Source: Nonlabens sp. MB-3u-79 (GTDB taxonomy: Bacteria; Bacteroidota; Bacteroidia; Flavobacteriales; Flavobacteriaceae). From it: 64,000 nt of DNA. The translations under genes and the position numbers were made by a program. The stretch spans positions 2,409,501 through 2,473,500 of the forward strand of contig NZ_CP025116.1 of assembly GCF_002831625.1 (NCBI RefSeq). Direction: 5' to 3'. A model generated the notes under the pieces. That model made no database searches and was not told the origin of the DNA. It saw only the letters and a list, made by a program, of their open reading frames with translations. Of this stretch, positions 53,616 to 61,127 are shown piece after piece (position 1 is the stretch's first letter; every line of letters starts with the position of its first letter).

Positions 53616-54902
53616 TTAAGAACTATACTTTTTAAGTAGGACACATGCGTTTACATCTCCGAAACCGAAACTCGCCTTGGCCAAAATATTAAGATCTACG
53701 TTTGCAGAGCTTAAAGGGAAGCTGGTTTTGTCAATTAAATCAGTAATCTCAGGATGTAAAGAGCTGATATTGCTATTTCCATAGACCTTTTGCTCTTTTA
53801 ATTGTAGCACTGCTCCTACCAATTCCACACTACCTGCTGCAGCTAAGCAGTGGCCTATATAAGATTTAAAGGTATTTATAAAAGGAAACTCTGCGCCTTT
53901 ACGGTTTAAAGCGGTCGACCAATTTTTAATTTCAAAAGCATCTTTTGAAGTTGCGGTGAGATGTCCATTAATGGCATCAATCTCTGTTGCAGTTACTCCA
54001 GCATCTTTCATTGCCAGATGTATACAATCTTGTACAGCTTGACCATTAGGAGCTGTCATAGAGCCGTCAGCTCTATGTCCACCAGAATTTACAGCGCCAC
54101 CCAATACCTCTGCATAGATAGTTGCCCCTCGTTTTTGAGCACTTTCTAAATGCTCTAAAATAAAAGCTCCAGCCCCAGATCCAGGCACAAAACCTGCTGC
54201 ATCATCTGATAAAGGCCTGCTTGCATTTTCTGGATCCTCGTTGTATTTAGTTGGTAAAATCCGCATTGCATCAAATCCGCCCCAAATATAAGGTCCAGAA
54301 TCGCTAGTAGAACCCACCAGCATTTGCGATGCTTTTCCAGCAGCAATACGCTCATAGCCCATAAGAAAGGCTTCTGTACCTGTGCAGCAAGCACTAGAAT
54401 TACTGGTGACCATATTACCACAGCCTAATTCTCCTGCCAGCCAGGCACTGATACCGCTGGTCATGGTTTGAATCACGCTGGTACTTCCTAAGCGGCGCAC
54501 TTTTTTATCATCAATTAAATGAATGGCTTCCCTGAATTTTTCACCACCGCTTTGTCCAGTTCCAAAAATGATTCCCATTTCTGATAGGGCCTTTTCTGGA
54601 CCAGCGATTTCCAAACCAGCATCCTTAAAAGCTTCTTTTCCAGCGATAACACCATAAACCAGGCCACTAGCTTTTAAGCCTCTCAGTTGTAAAGGTGTAA
54701 AATTATCGGTAAGTAATTCTTCAGTAATTTGTGGGGTGCCAGACACTTGGCAGCCAAAGTTTAAATCGGCTAATTGTGGATCAAATCGTATTCCAGAGGT
54801 TTGTTCTTGTAAGGCTTTCGCGAAAGCGGAAACCCCAACGGCATTAGGTGCCACAACCCCCATTCCTGTAATAACAACTCGTCTTCTATTATTTGTATTC
54901 AT
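53616..54902 (-). CDS. FabF-like beta-ketoacyl-ACP synthase
   Basis: 428 residues of the KAS II type. The catalytic set is present: Cys172 in SNSSACCTGTEA, His315 in NGHLTATSKD, Lys347 and His352 in FKSYIGHCLAAAG. The Cys-Cys pair and HLTAT instead of the usual HGTST mark it as divergent from housekeeping FabF. It extends acyl-ACP with malonyl-ACP by Claisen condensation. The ACP gene follows. The palindrome copy at 54814-54827 encodes AFAKA near residue 26. Confidence 0.9.
   Translation of the reverse strand: MNTNNRRRVVITGMGVVAPNAVGVSAFAKALQEQTSGIRFDPQLADLNFGCQVSGTPQITEELLTDNFTPLQLRGLKASGLVYGVIAGKEAFKDAGLEIAGPEKALSEMGIIFGTGQSGGEKFREAIHLIDDKKVRRLGSTSVIQTMTSGISAWLAGELGCGNMVTSNSSACCTGTEAFLMGYERIAAGKASQMLVGSTSDSGPYIWGGFDAMRILPTKYNEDPENASRPLSDDAAGFVPGSGAGAFILEHLESAQKRGATIYAEVLGGAVNSGGHRADGSMTAPNGQAVQDCIHLAMKDAGVTATEIDAINGHLTATSKDAFEIKNWSTALNRKGAEFPFINTFKSYIGHCLAAAGSVELVGAVLQLKEQKVYGNSNISSLHPEITDLIDKTSFPLSSANVDLNILAKASFGFGDVNACVLLKKYSS
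54814..54827. repeat. Dispersed palindrome GCTTTCGCGAAAGC, copy 10
   Basis: Perfect 14-bp core near the 5' end of the ketosynthase gene, read as AFAKA. Confidence 0.88.
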
Positions 54903-55183
54903 AGCTGCACTAAACTACATAATCTTTAGTAGATATGAGGTATTGTTATTTATGGACTTTTACTCTTTGATTGATTGAATAGGACTTCATAGATGCAACA
55001 GGTGGAGACTTTTCAAATTTTGTGTTCAAGTGATAAGGTTAAATTAAGCCCAGATATAGGTGTGCGTTTTATTCATAGGTGTATCTTTATTGCAGTATTC
55101 CTAAAGGATTCAGGTTTTGGTCTTGGTAAACATCAGGCAAGTGGTCTGGTTTAGGAATAGGACAGTACTTAAAAAAACAGATT

Positions 55184-56059
55184 ATGAGACATACCCTATC
55201 TTTATTGGTTGCACTATTGGTTATAGGCTTTTGTAGCTCCCAAAAGGAAGACGTGCAAGAACAGTATTTATCAAATGATATAGTTCCTTCTGTGCATCAT
55301 CCTAAAATGGACATACTGATGGAAGAAGTCATCGAATTAGAAGAGAAGAACTATTTCTCAGAAGACGAAGAGGCTGAAACTACACTTGAAGAAGAAACTA
55401 GGCCGATGAACAAAGAAGCCTTTGATCACAGCCGTTTTGATCAATTGCTTAAAAAATATGTCAACAAAAACGGTATAGTAAATTATGCTGGAATTAAAAA
55501 AGATCAAAAACCCTTAAAGGACTACTTAGAAACCATTAGGGTACACGCACCAGACGATACGTGGAGCCGTCAGGATCAGTTTGCCTATTACTTGAATGCT
55601 TATAATGCGATGACCATTGATTTGATTGTCAGAAACTATCCATTAAAGAGTATCAAAGACATCAAGGATCCTTGGGAACAACGCAACTGGAACATAGGCA
55701 AAAAATCGATCAGTCTAGAAGAGATTGAGCATGAAATTTTAAGGAAAATGAACGAGCCACGCATTCATTTTGGGATCAACTGCGCCTCTTTTTCTTGTCC
55801 GCCATTGATGAATGAAGCTTTTACAGCTGCTAAAGTGGATGTACAATTGGAGCGTTTAGCAGTACAATTTATCAATGATCCTAAGCGCAATAAGATAACA
55901 GCAGATAGAATCGAAATTTCCAATATCTTCAGATGGTTCAAAAAGGATTTTACCGAAAATGGTGATCTCATTGATTTTTTAAACAAATACAGTAAAGTTC
56001 CAATTGATAAAAATGCCCGAGTGCGTCATATGGATTACGATTGGAGTTTGAACGAATAA
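55184..56059 (+). CDS. DUF547-domain secreted protein
   Basis: 291 residues with an N-terminal signal (about 1-17); a Cys at 17 (IGFCSS) might be lipidated, but the lipobox is imperfect. An acidic spacer (about 50-75) follows, then DUF547 (about 80-280, including YLNAYNAMTIDLIVRNYP and HFGINCASFSCPPL). DUF547 is structurally related to papain-like/transglutaminase folds, and the conserved Cys in INCAS could be catalytic (inference). It is the only + strand gene within the biosynthetic locus. Confidence 0.85.
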   Translation: MRHTLSLLVALLVIGFCSSQKEDVQEQYLSNDIVPSVHHPKMDILMEEVIELEEKNYFSEDEEAETTLEEETRPMNKEAFDHSRFDQLLKKYVNKNGIVNYAGIKKDQKPLKDYLETIRVHAPDDTWSRQDQFAYYLNAYNAMTIDLIVRNYPLKSIKDIKDPWEQRNWNIGKKSISLEEIEHEILRKMNEPRIHFGINCASFSCPPLMNEAFTAAKVDVQLERLAVQFINDPKRNKITADRIEISNIFRWFKKDFTENGDLIDFLNKYSKVPIDKNARVRHMDYDWSLNE

Positions 56060-56098
56060 GCGTTGATTTGAGTTAGTTGCGTAAGCGACAAAACGAGA

Positions 56099-56539
56099 TT
56101 AGTTAGCGATTATAATCCCACTCATCCAGCCTTCAGCGATCTTATCCTCGTTCTCATCTATCATTTGTACCATAACCTTCAATTTACCAAAACGAAAATA
56201 TTCTTTCTTTGCAGTAACGATGACTGTTGTTTCTGGTAAAACAGTATTTAAGAAAGTAATGTGATTTTCTGTAAAGGCAAATTGAAGAGGTTTCTCTTCA
56301 TCTTGCATCAAATAACTCCCTAAGCAAGCCAAACCTATTTGAGCCATACATTCTGTTAGAATAACGCCAGGAGTTACTGGGTGGTCTTTAAAATGGTGCT
56401 TATAGAAGTATTCGGTCTTTTGAAAATGGTAAATCCCGATTACACTATTGTCATCGATCTCTAATAATTGATCTACAAACTTAAATCCGTCACCATAAGG
56501 GAGATTGGCGACTATTTTTTCTATTGGATTCAGGAGCAT
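56099..56539 (-). CDS. FabZ-like 3-hydroxyacyl-ACP dehydratase
   Basis: 146 residues with the hot-dog fold. HHFKDHPVTPGVILTECMAQIG carries the FabZ active site His49 and Glu63. The enzyme removes water from 3-hydroxyacyl-ACP to give the trans-2-enoyl form. It is distinct from the LpxC/FabZ fusion usual in Bacteroidota. It lies between the ketosynthase and the reductase genes of the locus, set apart by a repeat tract, and has its own promoter-like site. Confidence 0.87.
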   Translation of the reverse strand: MLLNPIEKIVANLPYGDGFKFVDQLLEIDDNSVIGIYHFQKTEYFYKHHFKDHPVTPGVILTECMAQIGLACLGSYLMQDEEKPLQFAFTENHITFLNTVLPETTVIVTAKKEYFRFGKLKVMVQMIDENEDKIAEGWMSGIIIAN

Positions 56540-57176
56540 TTTTTTGGATTATTAAGTATGATGTACAAATCTATAGAATTTTGAAGTTGGATTTCAACTT
56601 GGCTTCAAGTTTTGGTTTCCCAACCCTAATTTTAAGTTAGCGTTCCCCAAAGATAAAGGCTTCAGAAGCACCATTCTATTTCATTTCAATTTTAAAAATT
56701 TCAACCTTTAGGTCGAGGTAAGATTTCATTTTTTTAATTCAAGTTCAAATTCGACTTCGAGTTCAACTTCGAGTTCTCTGGCCTATCCTAAATCCTTTCC
56801 AAAGGAAAGGACTGCTGTTTTCTTTGTAATGGCTTTTGAGAGTAGATTCGGGTTAGAGTTCGAGTTCAAGTTCGAGTTCAACTTCGTGTTCAAGTTCGAG
56901 TTCGACTTCGAGTTCAAGTTCGAGTTCTCTGGCCTATCCTAAATCCTTTCCAAAGGAAAGGACTGCTGTTTTCTTTGTAATGGCTTTTGAGAGTAGATTT
57001 GGGTTAGAGTTCGTGTTCGAGTTCAAGTTCGAGTTCGAGTTCGAGTTCAAGTTCGAGTTCAAATTCAAGTTCGACTCAGAGTTCGACTTCGAGTTCGACT
57101 TCGACTTCGAGTTCAAGTTCAAATTCGACTTCGAGTTTCCGTTCCCCATCCCTAAAGGGTGCGGAAACAATAACTT
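56540..57176. repeat. Hexanucleotide-like low-complexity tract with a 95-bp direct repeat
   Basis: From about 56740 to 57140 the DNA consists largely of variants of GAGTTC, AAGTTC, GACTTC and AACTTC. A 95-bp unit is present twice, at 56768-56862 and 56919-57013 (spacing 151 bp), with one mismatch. It contains CCTTTCCAAAGGAAAGG, a short inverted repeat. The frames across it read as low-complexity Ser/Asn/Lys or Glu/Phe strings and are not taken as genes. Confidence 0.85.
56566..56597 (-). promoter_or_regulatory. Candidate promoter of the dehydratase gene
   Basis: On the - strand, TTG (56597-56595), a 21-bp gap and TAGATTTG (56573-56566), 26 bp before the ATG at 56539. Confidence 0.45.
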
Positions 57177-57959
57177 TTACTGCAAATTTTCACCGCCATC
57201 TACTTTGATAACCGTTCCAGTAATCCAGCTTGCTTCTTCCCTACTCATTAAATACACCGCGTTTGCCACTCGCTCTGGAGTGGTTAATTCTTGATGAGGA
57301 TTACGCTTTAGACTTGCTGCCATCAATTCTTCGTATATAGGAATCATACTCAAACTCAAGGTATCGGTAACTCCGGCTTGTATACAATTGGAAGTAATTT
57401 GGTATGGAGCAAACTCAATGGCTATACTCCTATTGATGGCTTCTAAAACTGCTTTTGCGGCGCTCACGGCAGCATAAGATTTCATAGGCTTGGTACTTCC
57501 TTCACTTGTAAAACTTAGAATCTTTGCTGGTTGAGCAAACAAATTAGTGTCGTAAAGTGCTTTGGTCCAGCTGTACAAGCTTATCCCCATAGAATGAATC
57601 GTTTGCTGGAAATCATTAGTAGTTAATGTTTGATTCCCTGTTAATGGCTTTAGATTGCCTTTAGAGATGCTGTGCAGCAGCACACTAATTTTTCCACCTT
57701 TTAAAAAGTCTTCTATTTTTGACAAGTTTTGTTCTAGTTGATCCTCTCTAGTCGCATCACTATTAATGGTAACTAACTGTATGTCATAAGAACGCAATAC
57801 ATCAAACCTAGCTTCTATATGTTCCATTTGCATTCTGGCTGCTCTATAGAAAATGATCAAATTCATTCCATGTTGAGCCAATTTTAAAGCACTAGCATAA
57901 CCTAAGCCACTACTACCGCCTAAAATTAAAGCATACTTATCTTTAAACTCTGTTACCAT
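57177..57959 (-). CDS. SDR with enoyl-ACP-reductase-like active site (FabI/FabL type)
   Basis: 260 residues of the short-chain dehydrogenase fold: GGSSGLGYA (14-22), LLHSISKG in place of the NNAG motif, and Tyr162 and Lys169 in SYAAVSAAKA. The Tyr-(six residues)-Lys spacing is that of FabI and FabL enoyl reductases, not the Tyr-xxx-Lys of FabG. The end TGTVIKVDGG is common to the fold. It probably saturates an enoyl-ACP chain. It overlaps the type III PKS gene by 7 bp, so the two are coupled. Confidence 0.82.
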   Translation of the reverse strand: MVTEFKDKYALILGGSSGLGYASALKLAQHGMNLIIFYRAARMQMEHIEARFDVLRSYDIQLVTINSDATREDQLEQNLSKIEDFLKGGKISVLLHSISKGNLKPLTGNQTLTTNDFQQTIHSMGISLYSWTKALYDTNLFAQPAKILSFTSEGSTKPMKSYAAVSAAKAVLEAINRSIAIEFAPYQITSNCIQAGVTDTLSLSMIPIYEELMAASLKRNPHQELTTPERVANAVYLMSREEASWITGTVIKVDGGENLQ

Positions 57960-59005
57960 TCTAACAGTATTCTTTGAGCTGTAAATCCGGGTCCAAAACT
58001 CAACATCAAACCCTTAGAGCCTTTGTTGAGCTCACGACTCATAAAGCGTTCTAAAACAAATAGAACCGTCGCGCTACTCATGTTTCCATAGATACGCAAT
58101 ACTTCTTTGGTGTCGTCTATATTTTTACCGAGTTTATGAAACAGTTCTTCTACGGTTTGTACGATCTTTTTACCTCCAGGATGGAAAATTAAATGATCAA
58201 TGTCGTTGATAGTTAATCCATTCTTTTCTAAAAACGGATGAATAATAGCTGGAAAATGACTGGCTATAGTTTCTGGAACAGATTTGTCCAACACCATTTG
58301 CAAACCACTGTTCACTAGGTCAAACCCCATCATGTGTGTTGCATCTGGGAAGTGATACATTTCATGGGCTTTTATGGTTGGGCCGTTGTCTTCTTCACAA
58401 GAAGAAAGCAATACACAGGCGCATCCATCACCAAAAATAGCAGCACTCACCATATTAGCCATAGAGAAATCATCTAATTGGAAGGTTGCCGTCGGTGCTT
58501 CTACAGCTAGTACTGCTGCTTTTTTATTTGGATTTGCTCTCAGGAAATTTTCAGCATAGATCAGTCCAGAGATTCCAGCGACACAACCCATTTCTGTAAC
58601 TGGTAAACGCACGATATCTTGTCTCATCCCCATGGAGTTGATCAAATAGGCATCAATAGACGGGATCATGATACCTGTGCAACTTACGGTGATGATGTAG
58701 TCGAGTTCTTGAGCATTCCAAGAGGCTTTTTCTAAAGCTTTCTCTATTGCCGTTTGAGCCAGTGGTACCACTTCTCTTTTATAAATATCATTGCGGTCTT
58801 GAAAAGAAGTCCTCGTAAAGACCTCTATAGGATCCATGATGGAATAACGTTTATCCACGCCTGCACCTTCAAAAATTTTGATGGTTTTACGTCTCAAACG
58901 CTCGTCCTGACCAGAAAGCCATTCTTCAACAAAGGGTAAAATGTCTTTGGTTTCCTTATAATACTGCGGCGTTACCGTCGCTACACTTTTAATTTTTACG
59001 CTCAT
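57953..59005 (-). CDS. Type III polyketide synthase
   Basis: 350 residues with the complete chalcone-synthase-type triad: Cys141 in EMGCVAGISG, His275 in FHPGGKKIVQ, Asn308 in YGNMSSATVLF. Such enzymes load an acyl starter and extend it with malonyl-CoA, then cyclise the product to a pyrone, resorcinol or phloroglucinol. Surrounding acyl-chain genes suggest a fatty starter. The start overlaps the methyltransferase gene by 17 bp and the stop overlaps the reductase gene. Confidence 0.93.
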   Translation of the reverse strand: MSVKIKSVATVTPQYYKETKDILPFVEEWLSGQDERLRRKTIKIFEGAGVDKRYSIMDPIEVFTRTSFQDRNDIYKREVVPLAQTAIEKALEKASWNAQELDYIITVSCTGIMIPSIDAYLINSMGMRQDIVRLPVTEMGCVAGISGLIYAENFLRANPNKKAAVLAVEAPTATFQLDDFSMANMVSAAIFGDGCACVLLSSCEEDNGPTIKAHEMYHFPDATHMMGFDLVNSGLQMVLDKSVPETIASHFPAIIHPFLEKNGLTINDIDHLIFHPGGKKIVQTVEELFHKLGKNIDDTKEVLRIYGNMSSATVLFVLERFMSRELNKGSKGLMLSFGPGFTAQRILLEW

Positions 59006-59723
59006 CTATTGGAATTATCCATATAAAACGGAACGACCACTTCCATGTCCATCGGTCATTTTTTACGCCTATAGCAGCTGCATATTTCTTAAAATCTCTG
59101 CCTTTAAAACCTGATGCAATACTGATCAATCCATCGTGTTTAGAGATCTCATGTTTTATAAAAATAGGGCTTATATATTTAAAAAAAAGAAAGGCAATCC
59201 TATGCCTGTGCAAGTCGTTAATAATGATACTTTTTGTTGTAATCTCTTTAAACTTGGAAAGAAAACTTACGATTTCTTCGTCATCAAAATGATGCATGGT
59301 TAAAGAGCTAATCAGAATATCACATTGCAATTCTGCTGGGTTGGTCTGCAGAATATCGCTTTCGCGAAAGCTTAACCTTGACAATCCCTCACTCTTATTA
59401 CGAGCTTTCTCAATAGATCGGGCAGCAAAATCTAGCCCAAGAAAGCTGATATTTTCTCTATTCAAATGGGCTTCTAAATAACGCAACATCTCGCCATCAC
59501 CACAACCTGCATCTACTATTACCAATGCTTGATCGGGGTGTTTTGAGACTTCTTTTTTTACCGCCTGAAGCATAAATTTAAATCCGCCTAGCAGATTATT
59601 CACCGTATTGATATCGTCAACAGCATGTTGCAAGGTGACTTCATCCAGCTTTGGATCATCCATCCATTCTGGATCGGTGTTGCGTTTATGAGATTCGTAA
59701 GTAATACTAGATAGGTTTCCCAT
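58989..59723 (-). CDS. SAM-dependent methyltransferase of the type III PKS operon
   Basis: 244 residues with a class I methyltransferase core: VIVDAGCGDGEML (about 68-80) is the SAM-binding motif, and FLGLDFAARSIEKAR, then CDILISSLTMHHFDDEE, follow. It probably methylates the aromatic or pyrone product. It overlaps the flavoprotein gene upstream and the PKS gene downstream by 17 bp each. A palindrome copy at 59358-59371 is read in a different phase here (LSFRES), the only such coding copy. Confidence 0.88.
   Translation of the reverse strand: MGNLSSITYESHKRNTDPEWMDDPKLDEVTLQHAVDDINTVNNLLGGFKFMLQAVKKEVSKHPDQALVIVDAGCGDGEMLRYLEAHLNRENISFLGLDFAARSIEKARNKSEGLSRLSFRESDILQTNPAELQCDILISSLTMHHFDDEEIVSFLSKFKEITTKSIIINDLHRHRIAFLFFKYISPIFIKHEISKHDGLISIASGFKGRDFKKYAAAIGVKNDRWTWKWSFRFIWIIPIDERKN
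59358..59371. repeat. Dispersed palindrome GCTTTCGCGAAAGC, copy 11
   Basis: Perfect 14-bp core inside the methyltransferase gene, read as LSFRES rather than AFAKA. Confidence 0.88.
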
Positions 59724-60816
59724 GAGTGCCTTTTATGGTGGTAGATAATAAAAAAGGGAATTTACGAAGGAACCATAGACCCCAGCTTGTATAGGTCTTG
59801 TTTAAAAGTATTCCTTGCAGGATACGTCCTATTTTTAAACGTTTGCGGAATGTTTTTTTCCACCTATTGGCATAATTCTTCAAGGCTTGTTCTCGGGATA
59901 AATCATTCCTAAGGAAAGGATGTAACTCTTCAAAAGCGATTTTGGCGCTGTGTATAGCCATAGCCATTCCATTACCGCAAAGCGGGTGTATTAAACCTGC
60001 TGTATCTCCTAACATAAGAATGTTGTTTTCTACAGGTTCTTTCTTTTCAAAAGAGATTTGAGAAATTGTAATGGGCTGCTCCCAGGCAGGGACAGCTTCT
60101 TTAAAAAAACTGTTTAAAAACTCATTTTTTGACAGTACTTCCTCATTAAAGTCTGTGACGTTTTTATGCTTTTTAAAAGAATCATAACTAGCTAAGTAGC
60201 AAAGGTTCACATATCCATTTTCTACCTTAGAAATACCCGCATAACCACCATCAAAGTTGTGTAGTTCTACCAGGCGATCACTCATATCGTACTTGTAATG
60301 CATCTTAACTGCGAGCCATGGTGATTTTTGTTGTATAAATTCACGATCTAGCTTTTTATCTAACAGAGATCGTTTTCCAGTTGCCATGATAAATTGCTTA
60401 CACTGCAAATTTTGAGAAGTAGTGTTGACTTGAAAAGAACCTTTTTCAAAAACAGCATCAATGACCTTATCTTGAAGGAAATCGGCGTTTTTAATGGCTT
60501 TTTGATACAGTAGGTGATCGAGATGATACCTTGAAATTCCTTTACCACCCTGAGGCAATGGGCACTCTATAGATCGATGACCAGCAAGGGTGAATTTTAA
60601 GTTTTCTAAATCAACAGACGATTCTCGATCCAGATCAATCTCTAGGCTCTTTAGGAAACCGATGACTTCATTGCTCAAATACTCACCACACATTTTATGG
60701 CGCGGATACGCATCTGGATCTATACACAGGACGTTGAAATCTTTAGAAAACAAAATTGCCGCTGTAAGACCTGAAAGTCCTCCACCGGCAATAATTATAT
60801 CGTATTCTTTTTTCAC
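59707..60816 (-). CDS. FAD-dependent oxidoreductase (geranylgeranyl reductase/monooxygenase-like)
   Basis: 369 residues with the FAD motif IIAGGGLSGLTAAI (8-21), CGEYLS near 43-48, and LGDTAGLIHPLCGNGMAMAIHSA. This is the pattern of flavoprotein monooxygenases and geranylgeranyl-reductase-like proteins. In the operon it could hydroxylate the ring or reduce the chain. The start is GTG. It is the first gene of the tightly overlapping set with methyltransferase, PKS and reductase. Confidence 0.87.
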   Translation of the reverse strand: MKKEYDIIIAGGGLSGLTAAILFSKDFNVLCIDPDAYPRHKMCGEYLSNEVIGFLKSLEIDLDRESSVDLENLKFTLAGHRSIECPLPQGGKGISRYHLDHLLYQKAIKNADFLQDKVIDAVFEKGSFQVNTTSQNLQCKQFIMATGKRSLLDKKLDREFIQQKSPWLAVKMHYKYDMSDRLVELHNFDGGYAGISKVENGYVNLCYLASYDSFKKHKNVTDFNEEVLSKNEFLNSFFKEAVPAWEQPITISQISFEKKEPVENNILMLGDTAGLIHPLCGNGMAMAIHSAKIAFEELHPFLRNDLSREQALKNYANRWKKTFRKRLKIGRILQGILLNKTYTSWGLWFLRKFPFLLSTTIKGTHGKPI

Positions 60817-60820
60817 TATT

Positions 60821-60849
60821 CAAAGATAGTAGCTCTAGATACATTTCAG
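60821..60849 (-). promoter_or_regulatory. Candidate promoter of the type III PKS operon
   Basis: On the - strand, CTG (60849-60847, one base off TTG), an 18-bp gap and TATCTTTG (60828-60821). The GTG start is only about 4 bp downstream of the element, so the mRNA would be leaderless or nearly so. Confidence 0.5.
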
Positions 60850-60850
60850 C

Positions 60851-61066
60851 TTAATTAGACTCTTTATCTTTATATTTTGTCTTCTGTATAAGTTTTAAAA
60901 CTAAATAAACAACTAATAGAGTTCCAAATAAAGTCAATAAAGTGATTGCGGTGTTCATTAAAGAGCCACCTTCAGGGTCGGGACCAAAGAATACTAAAAA
61001 AGCAAATATAATAGTCAAGGTCCAAAGTACATAGCGAAAATTATCCGCCTCATCCATAAATTTCAT
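60851..61066 (-). CDS. Small two-helix membrane protein
   Basis: 71 residues with two membrane segments (about 11-27 and 38-62) and a charged tail (QKTKYKDKESN). No family is recognised. It lies between the E1 gene (61 bp upstream) and the flavoprotein gene on the same strand. An internal ATG (MDEADNF) is an alternative start. Confidence 0.6.
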   Translation of the reverse strand: MKFMDEADNFRYVLWTLTIIFAFLVFFGPDPEGGSLMNTAITLLTLFGTLLVVYLVLKLIQKTKYKDKESN

Positions 61067-61127
61067 AACTTCATTTTATTAGTTTGCTCAGGGGTGTATC
61101 AAAAGTATCATATTTATTAACTTTAAT

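Noticed and set aside
56934..57294. Open frames reading Ser/Asn/Lys strings (-) and Glu/Phe/Lys strings (+)
   Set aside because: They arise from the hexanucleotide tract; no start context, domain or conservation supports a protein.
53230..60816. Flexirubin, aryl polyene or dialkylresorcinol (DarA/DarB) cluster
   Set aside because: The condensing enzyme that sets the type is a chalcone-synthase-like type III PKS. Typical flexirubin genes such as ammonia lyases, acyltransferase-exporter fusions and multiple ketosynthases are not present.
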